From Janthinobacterium sp. (GTDB taxonomy: Bacteria; Pseudomonadota; Gammaproteobacteria; Burkholderiales; Burkholderiaceae_D): DNA of 8,095 nt. A program made the translations under genes and the position numbers. Below, one piece after another: positions 1 to 6,606 of the stretch. The stretch lies in assembly GCA_003482555.1 (NCBI GenBank), contig DMYQ01000252.1, positions 6,839 to 14,933 on the forward strand, written 5' to 3'. Within the stretch, counting starts at the first letter, position 1, and every line of letters starts with the position of its first letter. Below the pieces are notes generated by a model, which worked only from the letters and a program-made list of their open reading frames with translations, made no database searches and was not told where the DNA came from.

Positions 1-2
1 TG

Positions 3-533
3 GGCAGCGCCATCACCGACCCGGTGCTGAAGGCGAAAGTGGCGCAACTGTGGCAGCACACGGCTCACGTGGCCGCGCTGGCCCAGGTGATCGCGCGCCG
101 CATCACCCGCGTCGATCCCGAGACGGCCATGTTCGCCGGCATCGTGCACGAAGTGGGCGGTTTTTACCTGCTGTCGCGGGCGGCCGAATTTCCCGGCATC
201 CTGGACGGCGAGCCGGACGACTGGCTCGAATTCGGCGAACAGCAGATCGGCCGCGGCGTGCTGACCAAGCTGGCGATCCCGGAAACGGTGATGAACGCGG
301 TCGAGTCCCTGTGGATAGGCATGCGCGCCCTGCCGCCGGAAAACCTGGGCGACACCTTGCTGCTCGCCAACGATTTGTCTCCCGTTCCTTCGCCGCTGCA
401 CGAGAGCCCCGGCGCCACCACCGCGCTGGCGGCCCGCACCATCGACTGCGATGTCGGTGAAGGCACGCTGTCGAGCATCATGGCCGAATCGGCCGCCGAA
501 GTGCAATCCTTGCTGGCCGTCCTGATGATGTAA
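3..533 (+). CDS. HDOD-domain protein, C-terminal part (5' end outside window)
   Basis: The frame is open from the left edge of the window to a TAA at 531-533, so only the C-terminal 176 residues are visible. Seen: an alpha-helical stretch (WQHTAHVAALAQVIARRI) followed by AMFAGIVHEVGG, with the His codon at 147-149. This is the HD-like core signature of HDOD domains, in which the catalytic HD pair of true phosphohydrolases is altered (here His-Glu). Family knowledge: HDOD proteins are usually non-enzymatic signalling or scaffold proteins, often linked to cyclic-di-GMP, chemotaxis or stress pathways, and frequently carry an N-terminal EAL, GGDEF or receiver domain; none can be checked here. A GTG at 24 could be read as a start but lies inside the domain, so the gene almost certainly begins upstream. 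Its strand and content are unrelated to the pilus operon. Domain call good; exact role unknown. Confidence 0.82.
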   Translation, partial: GSAITDPVLKAKVAQLWQHTAHVAALAQVIARRITRVDPETAMFAGIVHEVGGFYLLSRAAEFPGILDGEPDDWLEFGEQQIGRGVLTKLAIPETVMNAVESLWIGMRALPPENLGDTLLLANDLSPVPSPLHESPGATTALAARTIDCDVGEGTLSSIMAESAAEVQSLLAVLMM

Positions 534-778
534 GGCAAGCTGGCGCTGCCGAATTCCCCGAATTCGCGCGCCTACAGGGAATGCGACGAGCGTGACATCC
601 CTTGGCTCTGTCGCAAGTTCGCAGTTGGGCCTCCGGCTTGGCACATCCATCCGGACGGAACTGAAGATCGGAGTCACTGGGCGTTCCTACAGAACGCCCG
701 GGTGTTGGCCATTGATGTGAGCGATTACGTCGCCATTTCAACCATCGCTACGGCCCGCGTAGGAGGGAGACGTCCATT
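534..778. other. Region without recognised gene between HDOD gene and IS6 transposase scrap
   Basis: No gene is recognised here. The stretch contains a perfect stem-loop (679-699), a candidate IS6 terminal repeat at 604, and two GAATTC copies near 550-565. The HDOD reading frame, once past its stop, stays open to a TAG at 798-800; a minus-strand frame is also open over much of it, so open frames are weak evidence in this GC-rich DNA. No T-rich terminator follows the HDOD stop. Most of it (604-778) is probably the interior of a rearranged IS6-family element, but it does not translate into any transposase segment I recognise. Confidence 0.5.
679..699. repeat. Perfect 8-bp stem-loop
   Basis: GGGCGTTC and GAACGCCC form a perfect 8-bp stem around the 5-nt loop CTACA. 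No T-run follows on either strand, so it is not a standard Rho-independent terminator. It lies inside the probable IS6 remnant. Its role is unknown. Confidence 0.6.
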
Positions 779-880
779 TCATTCCTCGAGGTGCCGGTAG
801 CTCAGCGGGTAAGCCGCGTACCAGCGGATGCAGACCAGGATCACGTCGATCGGAAAGCGCATCCCTTTGAAGTTGAGCAT
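779..880 (-). pseudogene. IS6-family transposase, N-terminal fragment
   Basis: The minus-strand ATG at 880-878 opens a 33-residue reading frame with MLNFKGMRFPIDVILV, then CIRWYAAYPLSYRHLEE, and a TGA at 781-779. The motif order (F-x-G-x-R/H-F, then W-x-x-x-Y-x-L-S-Y-R-x-L-E-E) is the highly conserved N-terminus of IS6/IS26-type DDE transposases, upstream of the helix-turn-helix. In intact proteins LEE is followed by M-x-E-R-G and roughly 200 more residues including the DDE catalytic triad; none of that is present. It is a dead remnant and cannot catalyse transposition. The family call is confident because both the motif and the adjacent terminal repeat fit. Confidence 0.88.
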
Positions 881-909
881 GTCGATTCGTCCTGGGTTCG
901 GGCACCACA

Positions 910-953
910 GTTTACCTGACCGGCCCGCCGACGTTCGCTAATGCGACAGCACC
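910..953 (-). repeat. IS6-type end, copy 1 of a 44-bp inverted pair
   Basis: Read from 953 downward, this 44-bp segment matches 7746-7789 (plus strand) at 40 of 44 positions; differences are at positions 4, 23, 30 and 31 of the repeat. The two copies are in opposite orientation, with their outer termini facing the pilus operon between them. Beyond position 44 this copy continues towards the transposase start codon, whereas the other copy switches abruptly to IS66 sequence. Confidence 0.9.
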
Positions 954-1023
954 CAAGCTTGAGTGAACCGGCCAGGCGCAGCATGTCGTCCCAGTGCGGT
1001 TCGATCTTTTGCAGGCCGATCCG
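954..1023 (-). pseudogene. Tn3-family transposase scrap
   Basis: The minus-strand frame starting at 1023 reads about 24 residues containing RIGLQKIEP followed by HWDDMLRLAGSLKLG, and then runs into the IS6 terminus at 953. The W-D-D/E-x-L-R-L-A-x-S-[IL]-K-x-G pattern is a well-conserved block in the C-terminal half of Tn3-family TnpA proteins, normally followed by T-V-x-A-S and more helices. An in-frame TGA sits immediately upstream, so nothing larger is encoded. The match is short and comes from pattern recognition only. Its position suggests that a Tn3-type transposon once lay beside the pilus operon and was later cut by the IS6 element. The sequence left of the IS6 remnant does not continue this protein. 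Confidence 0.68.
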
Positions 1024-1057
1024 TCACGCTTTCCATCAAACTGATTTTCGCGAAACC

Positions 1058-4000
1058 TCAATCGCCTATCGAAGACTTCCAGTAAATGGTTTTCCGGTTC
1101 ATCGGAATCGGTGGCGAAATTTGTTGCGGGGAGATGGACGTGGAGGCTCCGCCATTCTTCTGGCTGGCTCCAATGATCACCGACGTTGGTTTGCCATTGA
1201 TGGTGACAATGCCCGTCACGGGCGACGGCGGCAGGCCCCCGCCGACGAAGACCGATGAGCGGGGGGTGGAGGTGCCGCACGATTGGGTGGTGTCGATCGC
1301 GCCCGAGGCATTGAACAGGTTCACCCAGTATCCGCGGGCCTCGCCCAGCGTGGTCGTGCAACTACCTGCGGACGGCGGCACCGGGCGGTTGGTGCTAAAT
1401 ACCACCATGCCACCGATAATGGCGGCGGAGGTGACGGTCTGCTCTCCAGGTCCATTTTGATTCAAGTCCATGAACCAGCCTTTCGGCGTTGACGACGGTA
1501 AGACGCCAACGGTGGCACACGTGGTCGCGCCGGAAAAATTGCTCATGAGCGCAGGTTCGTCGAGATTGTTGGCGCTGGTCGCGCTCAGGTCATCGCGGTA
1601 GACGTAAAAACGATTGGTGACATCCAGATACGGATACTGGCTTTGCAGGGGGTGCTCGCGATCACCCGAACCCAGGGCCAGGTAAACCTTGCCGCCTGGC
1701 GCAGGCAGCAAGGCGGGAGCGAAAAAGAATTTCCGGCCGGCCCCGTTGGTGTAGGCGACCCGGTTCATGACCCAGTCGGCCGTGGTCGCGCCAAAGTCAA
1801 TACGGTAAATATTTCCACCCAGATCAGCGACATAGGCGTGATCGGCCACGCCGGGGTTGGCCACCCCGACCAACGCGACATCGGCCACGACGCCGCGCGT
1901 GGTGGCGAAAGATTTGAGCAGGGTCCCGCTGTCCGCATCGAACACATACACGCTCGCCCCCTTCGGCGTGGCGCAACTGGGCGTCGCCGTATTGCCATCC
2001 TCACAGTTATCGTAGCCACCACCGAGCACCACCACCGGATGGGCGTAGCCTTTCACGGTTGTCGCGACCACAGGCATGGACCAGGTCTGTCCGATGCCTG
2101 TGAGCAGTGGGTCCGTACAAGCGGTATCGTTGCCAAGGTTGGGGCATCCCGCGCTCCATTTATACGTCGGGACGCCGGGGTTCGTGACATCGAGCGCATA
2201 CACCTTCCGGCCGCCGCGCCGCATGGTGGGATAGATCCACACCTTGGTATTATCCGAATTTTGATACAAGCCGATCGACCCGTCGAAGTAGTAGTCCTTC
2301 CTGGTTGGTGTGGGCGTCAGGCTGGCCGACATGCCTGGATAATTGATCAGCGGATTGTTGCTCATCAATCGGGACAGCGTGGGGAAAAATTCGGGGGCGA
2401 TGAAGGCCCAGCGTTCCCGGCCAGAACTTGCATCGATAGCGCGCAGAGTCCCGTCGTTAGATCCATAGTAAGTGGTGACGCCGCTGCCATAGTCGATCGG
2501 CACCGGGCGCGAGTGGATCACGTCGCCGTGCAGGGACGGCCGCGATTCGGTGACGTTGCCATTGCCGTTTTCATCGTTGACATCCTGACCCAGCAGGAAA
2601 TTGACCAGTGACGCCGACAATCCGGAGGTGGCCGTGGTGAATCCCGTCAGCGCGCCACTCGACCGGGTATACACGGTGCGGTTCACCACCCAGGTCGGCG
2701 TGCTGGTGGTGGCCGGCGGATTATTGCCTTTTCGAACGACCTCGGCGACCCCGCCCTTTTCAACGAAGGGGCCATCCGGCGCATCCGAATACGGGTCGAA
2801 CACCGTGGTTGGACACGCGCCTTTAGGAACCGGGTTTTCCGTGACGCCGCTCCAATAAGTACCGGAGTCCGATGTCCAGAAACTGGTGGAGCAATCGGTG
2901 GAAAATCCCGTCAGGGTGCTGACCGCCGCGTTGCCGGCGGCATCGCCCAACGACACGCTGGCACCGTCGATCGTCAGCTGATATTGCTTCAAATTGCCCA
3001 TCCAACGGGGCTGTGCGGCGGGGTCGGGCCGGAACATGGGAATGAACACCTGATTCTTGTCCTGGGCCCGGTTGGAAGTATTGACCGGCAAACTGGCGGA
3101 CGCGAAGGTGGAATTAACGCCCTGGATTTCAACGAAAATCGTGGCCAGCGCGGCCGCGATATCGGCCTGGCTACCCACCTTGAAATACCGGCCACCGCCA
3201 AATTTCGCCGCACTCATCAAGGCCGCTGAATAGGCCGTATTTTGCTGAGCATTATAGGCGTCCAGCACATACGTGACGACCGAGCCGGGGTAGGCCAGAT
3301 TGATCTGGGCGCTGCCGCCGACCGGCAACGAGACCGTCGACGCGGTCACTGCCACGGCTAGGCCGGGGGCCACCGTCACGGTCAAAGGCGCCAGCATGGT
3401 ATTCGGGAAACTGACGGTGGACGTGCCGGAGGCAAGTCCCGAGATGGTCGCGTTGCCGATCGACAGAGAGGCCGTCGCGACGGTCGGGGCAGAGGAGACG
3501 GCGGTGGCCGCCCCGCCTTTATAGAGAAATTTGGTCCATTCATCGCTCCAGTTGTCCAAATTGGTCGGCGCCAGGGCCGTCAGCGCGCTGGTGGTGGCTG
3601 CTTCGTATTGCGCCGAGCCGGCCGACCCCGTGTTGTTGGCGTTGTTGGCGATGTAAATGATGAAACTCTTGGCGCACGGCTGGGCCGCACTGACCGGCGA
3701 CTGATATTGGCCGCCACTGATCGCAAATCCCGCCGTCAGTCCCTGTCCGGACGCCGTGTAGGTAGCTGCGTTGCCGGCCACGTCGGCCTGCGGATTTTGC
3801 GCCAACGTGCCTGCAAATGGCGCCAAGCCATTGAAATATTTATAGATTTCATATAATCCGGCGGACTCGTCTTTGTTGGCCATCCCGGCCACTTTTTCCG
3901 ACGGCGACGTGTAGTTTCCCGCGATATAGGTCAGGATATTTTGCAACGCGGTACGATTGTTCGCCATGCTCATGTCACGTGCGCCAAACCGGATGTATCC

Positions 4001-4315
4001 GCCGCCGCCGTTGACGGAGTTGAGCATCGCCAGACCGACATTCATTGGTTGCGAGGCGGAGATGGTGTTGAGCACGCCGCTGGCGGCCATCAGTTCCGCA
4101 GCCCCCTGGGTGCCGCCGTTGTCGGGCCATTTCTGCGCCGCCCGGCTCCAGTTCGGGCTATTGTCAATCAAGAACATCACGTTGGGGGCGTCCGCGTGCC
4201 CCCCCGACGCCCCGACAAAGATATCGATGTCATCGGCGCCCGCGTCCCTTTGCATAAAAATCAGACCGGCGCACAGCAGCAGCGCCGGCCATTTTTTGAT
4301 ATGCAAGATTTTCAT
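1058..4315 (-). CDS. pilY1: Type IV pilus tip adhesin / biogenesis protein PilY1
   Basis: This is a 1085-residue secreted protein, close to the family's usual size. Residues 1-27 form a signal peptide. A von Willebrand A-like domain follows, with a MIDAS-type DNSPNWS at 51-57. The closing part of that domain (TYVLDAYNAQQ, from about 348) is separated from DEWTKFLYKGG (258-268) by an Ala/Thr/Val-rich insert of about 75 residues. The C-terminal PilY1 beta-propeller runs from about 592 (RPSLHGDVIHSRP) through KVYALDVTNP, a GGGYDN segment, YVADLGGNIYRID (828-840) and a late GWFMDLN...GE block. The probable calcium loop before the YVADL strand reads GVANPGVAD (817-825), without most acidic ligands. 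Family role: with minor pilins it primes pilus assembly and sits at the tip, acting in adhesion and surface sensing. It is last in the operon, with its own strong ribosome binding site. Confidence 0.93.
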   Translation of the reverse strand: MKILHIKKWPALLLCAGLIFMQRDAGADDIDIFVGASGGHADAPNVMFLIDNSPNWSRAAQKWPDNGGTQGAAELMAASGVLNTISASQPMNVGLAMLNSVNGGGGYIRFGARDMSMANNRTALQNILTYIAGNYTSPSEKVAGMANKDESAGLYEIYKYFNGLAPFAGTLAQNPQADVAGNAATYTASGQGLTAGFAISGGQYQSPVSAAQPCAKSFIIYIANNANNTGSAGSAQYEAATTSALTALAPTNLDNWSDEWTKFLYKGGAATAVSSAPTVATASLSIGNATISGLASGTSTVSFPNTMLAPLTVTVAPGLAVAVTASTVSLPVGGSAQINLAYPGSVVTYVLDAYNAQQNTAYSAALMSAAKFGGGRYFKVGSQADIAAALATIFVEIQGVNSTFASASLPVNTSNRAQDKNQVFIPMFRPDPAAQPRWMGNLKQYQLTIDGASVSLGDAAGNAAVSTLTGFSTDCSTSFWTSDSGTYWSGVTENPVPKGACPTTVFDPYSDAPDGPFVEKGGVAEVVRKGNNPPATTSTPTWVVNRTVYTRSSGALTGFTTATSGLSASLVNFLLGQDVNDENGNGNVTESRPSLHGDVIHSRPVPIDYGSGVTTYYGSNDGTLRAIDASSGRERWAFIAPEFFPTLSRLMSNNPLINYPGMSASLTPTPTRKDYYFDGSIGLYQNSDNTKVWIYPTMRRGGRKVYALDVTNPGVPTYKWSAGCPNLGNDTACTDPLLTGIGQTWSMPVVATTVKGYAHPVVVLGGGYDNCEDGNTATPSCATPKGASVYVFDADSGTLLKSFATTRGVVADVALVGVANPGVADHAYVADLGGNIYRIDFGATTADWVMNRVAYTNGAGRKFFFAPALLPAPGGKVYLALGSGDREHPLQSQYPYLDVTNRFYVYRDDLSATSANNLDEPALMSNFSGATTCATVGVLPSSTPKGWFMDLNQNGPGEQTVTSAAIIGGMVVFSTNRPVPPSAGSCTTTLGEARGYWVNLFNASGAIDTTQSCGTSTPRSSVFVGGGLPPSPVTGIVTINGKPTSVIIGASQKNGGASTSISPQQISPPIPMNRKTIYWKSSIGD

Positions 4316-4320
4316 GTTGA

Positions 4321-4327
4321 TCTCCCC
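4321..4327 (-). promoter_or_regulatory. Ribosome binding site of pilY1
   Basis: Minus strand GGGGAGA lies 5 nt before the ATG at 4315-4313. It is the clearest Shine-Dalgarno in the operon and fixes the start, which in turn gives a well-formed signal peptide. The 76-bp gap between pilX and pilY1 has no convincing promoter, so transcription from upstream is the simpler reading. Confidence 0.7.
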
Positions 4328-4391
4328 AAGAACATCGGACCGGCATCAGACCGGCTGGCTGTGAACCTTGATTCAATAACGGTAACGCTGA

Positions 4392-4946
4392 TCAGGGACA
4401 AGTGGTGGTCGCCGCGACCCGCACGGCAGTGCCCTGGTGAACGATGTTTTGCGCATTGTTGGTGGTATCCGTGGCGACGGCTTGCACATCCCAGATCATG
4501 TTGGCGCACATGGAGTTGTTGTTGGCGGCGCCATCTATTCCGCCACCTTGGCTGACGCCGGCGAGGCACCCCGCATCGTTGGGATCGCTGTAGTTAAGCG
4601 CGCTCACCGGAATGATCTGTGCGGAAACGCAGGTTGGCGTGACCAGCACGTTGACGTCCGCGACCCCATCCCCATCGACATCGACGCAAGTCGTGTTGGG
4701 CACCCCGCCACATGGCGCCGGCACCGCATTGGCCGGGGTGGTGGCAAATTGCGTGCTGCTGATCACTTGTTCGATCGCGCCCTGCGCGGCGGTGAGCCCC
4801 TGGCTGCGCTGCTGTTGATTGCCGGCTATTTGTAGGCTCGACTTGCCCAGCTTGAAGGCAGTGAGCGCCATCAATGTCATCAGCAGCAACATGACGATAC
4901 TCATCAGTAAGGCGATGCCGCGTTGCCGGAACAAGCTCGCTGTCAT
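4392..4946 (-). CDS. pilX: Type IV pilus minor pilin PilX
   Basis: A 184-residue prepilin-like protein. Residues 1-10 (ending RQRG) form a short leader, followed directly by a hydrophobic helix (IALLMSIVMLLLMTLMAL, 11-28), the PilX N-terminal signature. As in many PilX/GspK-like proteins, the fifth residue after the Gly is not Glu (here Met). The body has about six Cys (near 79, 87, 106, 124, 147 and 183), likely forming disulfides in the periplasm. Residues 89-97 read DVDGDGVAD, a perfect DxDxDGxxD calcium-type loop, followed by VN. Family role: one of the minor pilins that, with PilV, PilW, FimT/U and PilE, forms the tip complex connecting to PilY1. Its ATG overlaps the pilW stop as ATGA (4 bp), indicating translational coupling, and an AAGGAA-like Shine-Dalgarno precedes it. 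Confidence 0.9.
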   Translation of the reverse strand: MTASLFRQRGIALLMSIVMLLLMTLMALTAFKLGKSSLQIAGNQQQRSQGLTAAQGAIEQVISSTQFATTPANAVPAPCGGVPNTTCVDVDGDGVADVNVLVTPTCVSAQIIPVSALNYSDPNDAGCLAGVSQGGGIDGAANNNSMCANMIWDVQAVATDTTNNAQNIVHQGTAVRVAATTTCP

Positions 4947-6031
4947 GGCGTATTCCTTCCCGCGTTGTTGTTTAGCCGCACCACCGCATGATAGAGATGG
5001 CGCCGATAACTGTCGCCAAACGGCCCGGCCGTGTTGGCGCTGCCATCGGCCTGTTGTCCCATGTAGTACACCTTGCTATCCGTATACCCCGTGGATAGTC
5101 CCGTATTGCGGGCCAGCACGCTGACCTTGGCCGAGACGGTGTTGCGCCAATAAGCCATGCAAGTCACGCCGGCGCACGCGCCGTAGCCGTCCGGATCGGC
5201 CGTATACACGGCCGGCGTGCCAGTGCTGGTCGCCGCAGTGTCGATGCCGTACTCGATCTGTAGATTCTGTATGCCCTCCACCAGAGGCACGATGGTGAAA
5301 GAGGCCGCGCCAAGTTCGGCCCGCTTCAAGGTTGGAATCCCATCACCCGCCTTGTCGTTGTTCGCCACGAAATAGATGTGGGTCCGGTAGCGGTAGATCG
5401 GCGCCAGAGTCGCGCAATCTTTTTGATGCAAGGTCAGGTTGGCGGTGACGGTGTCGAGCGTAAAATAGCTGGTCGGGGCGGCGGACAGCAGTTCGGTCAC
5501 GCTATTGCAGGCGGACGCCTGAAAATACGGGGCGCCAGCCAGAATCGCGTCACAGTTCGCATCGCCAATGGCACAGGTGCTGGCGCGCCGGATCACCAGG
5601 ATGTCGGTCCCGGCCCGCACGTCGCCCACAATACAGGTCGGAATCGTGGCGGCATTGTCGTAGCCTTGCACGGAGATCGGCAAAGCCAGTGTCAGTGTCG
5701 GCAAATCGGTAGCGCAAGGGTCCGGTTTGGTGATTGGCGTGGCCAGCAGGCCGGGGTTGAATGTGGCCAGCTGGCCGGCATTGCGCAAGTCATCGCTGAT
5801 CAATTGAATGGCGTAGCGGCCATTTTCGATCTGTTGGTTGGCGCGCTCGATTTCTGTTCCGGAACGGAGATTCCCGACAAAAATCGTCGCAAGACCAACC
5901 AGCAGGATGAGGGAGATGGCGACGGCCACCATCAGTTCGACCAGGGAATAGCCGCGTTGGCGGCCAGCCCGGCTCGCCGCCATCACGGGGCCCGCCCCGA
6001 TCAGGGCGGGCAATGTCAAAGGGGCTAACAT
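4943..6031 (-). CDS. pilW: Type IV pilus minor pilin PilW
   Basis: A 362-residue minor pilin. The prepilin motif RQRG|YSLVELMVAV is followed by a hydrophobic helix, with Glu at mature position 5; then come a long helical spine (IERANQQIENGRYAIQLISD) and a large Cys-containing globular domain. PilW is normally the largest minor pilin (about 300-360 residues), so the size fits. Start choice: ATG at 6031 overlaps the pilV stop by 7 bp but gives a long 27-residue leader and has no visible Shine-Dalgarno. An alternative ATG at 5983 gives an 11-residue leader (MAASRAGRQRG) with a G-rich stretch upstream; either is possible. The frame stays open much further upstream but that is shadow sequence. Family role: tip-complex pilin, cleaved by PilD and needed for pilus assembly and PilY1 presentation. 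Confidence 0.88.
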   Translation of the reverse strand: MLAPLTLPALIGAGPVMAASRAGRQRGYSLVELMVAVAISLILLVGLATIFVGNLRSGTEIERANQQIENGRYAIQLISDDLRNAGQLATFNPGLLATPITKPDPCATDLPTLTLALPISVQGYDNAATIPTCIVGDVRAGTDILVIRRASTCAIGDANCDAILAGAPYFQASACNSVTELLSAAPTSYFTLDTVTANLTLHQKDCATLAPIYRYRTHIYFVANNDKAGDGIPTLKRAELGAASFTIVPLVEGIQNLQIEYGIDTAATSTGTPAVYTADPDGYGACAGVTCMAYWRNTVSAKVSVLARNTGLSTGYTDSKVYYMGQQADGSANTAGPFGDSYRRHLYHAVVRLNNNAGRNTP

Positions 6032-6606
6032 TGTGGAAGCCCGACCGACACCTGCATGGACACGGCGCGCCGGTAGCCACTGTCGCCATACAAACTCTGA
6101 CCACAGGTGTTGAGCGGCTCCTGGGTCTGGTGCAAACCTTGCCAGACAACCGTCACCAGGTAGATTCCAGGGGTGCACACACCGGTGGTGGGGTCCGGCG
6201 CCTGCACCAGGGTCACACAACCGCGTCCCCCAACCATGCTGCCAACATTGGCGGAACCGGCCTTCTCCCCGCCGCCCTTTAAGGCATTGCTCCATTCGCA
6301 CAGATCGCGGTCGGATCCGATCGCCAGCGTAGTGCAGTCCGATGGCTCGCCGTCGCCCGTGCCAACGGTACCGGCCACGACATAGTCGGCCGCCTGAGCG
6401 CGATTGGCGTTGATGCGCTCGCCAAGGTCGGAGGCCAGAATGGCCGCCTGGACCCGCTGGAACGACTCCACGCCGGCCACCTGGGTTTTGCTCTGCAGGC
6501 CGGCCATGCCCAGCAAGCCAAGCGCGATGATCACGACCGTCACCAGCACTTCCAGCAGACTGGTGCCGGATTGACGTCGCCGCAATAAGGGCCGGGGGAT
6601 CAACAT
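6025..6606 (-). CDS. pilV: Type IV pilus minor pilin PilV
   Basis: A 193-residue prepilin. The leader MLIPRPLLRRRQSG is followed by TSLLEVLVTVVIIALGLLGMAGLQ: a type IV prepilin cleavage site after Gly14, Glu at mature position 5, and the ALGLLGMAGLQ helix typical of PilV. The C-terminal domain ends in a Cys (GLPQC) and contains the usual ...YRRAVSMQVSVGL strand. The start at 6606 is supported by an AAGGCGGA Shine-Dalgarno and the good leader; an upstream in-frame ATG at 6657 lies inside fimT and would give an implausible leader. It overlaps the fimT stop by 7 bp (ATGTTGA) and pilW overlaps its own stop the same way (ATGTTAG), so the three genes are likely co-translated. Role by family: minor pilin of the priming/tip complex. 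Confidence 0.9.
   Translation of the reverse strand: MLIPRPLLRRRQSGTSLLEVLVTVVIIALGLLGMAGLQSKTQVAGVESFQRVQAAILASDLGERINANRAQAADYVVAGTVGTGDGEPSDCTTLAIGSDRDLCEWSNALKGGGEKAGSANVGSMVGGRGCVTLVQAPDPTTGVCTPGIYLVTVVWQGLHQTQEPLNTCGQSLYGDSGYRRAVSMQVSVGLPQC

Larger units (their letters stand above)
604..953 (-). mobile_element. IS6-family insertion sequence remnant, internally deleted
   Basis: The right boundary, read on the minus strand from 953, is GGTGCTGTCGCATTAGCG. The left boundary, read on the plus strand from 604, is GGCTCTGTCGCAAGTTCGC. The two share GG..CTGTCGCA, like the GGCNCTGTTGCAAA type termini of IS6-family elements. The transposase ATG lies 73 bp inside the right boundary, a normal distance for this family, but only about 33 codons remain (see 779-880). 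Intact members are about 0.8 kb, so this 350-bp copy has lost most of its interior. The 8-bp flanks (596-603 CATCCCTT and 954-961 CAAGCTTG) do not match, so no target duplication survives. The right boundary is solid because the same end recurs at 7746; the left boundary is less certain. Confidence 0.72.

Noticed and set aside
793..907. tRNA-like text: GGTAGCTCAGCGGGTA near 796 and GGTTCGGGCACCA near 895
   Set aside because: The span is about 115 nt, the acceptor arms do not pair properly and no anticodon arm is seen. The first motif is explained by conserved codons of the IS6 transposase (YPLSYRHLEE on the minus strand).
596..961. Target-site duplication flanking the left IS6 remnant
   Set aside because: The flanking 8-mers (596-603 and 954-961) differ, so no duplication can be claimed.
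1046..1055. Palindrome TTTCGCGAAA just after the pilY1 stop
   Set aside because: It has no loop and no T-tract, so it is not a terminator; a 10-bp palindrome alone is weak evidence.
1643..2611. Long open frame of 322 codons on the plus strand, antisense to pilY1
   Set aside because: It runs against a well-supported pilY1 frame, has no recognisable domain or good start context, and His/Arg/Gly-rich translations of this kind are usual for antisense frames in GC-rich genes.
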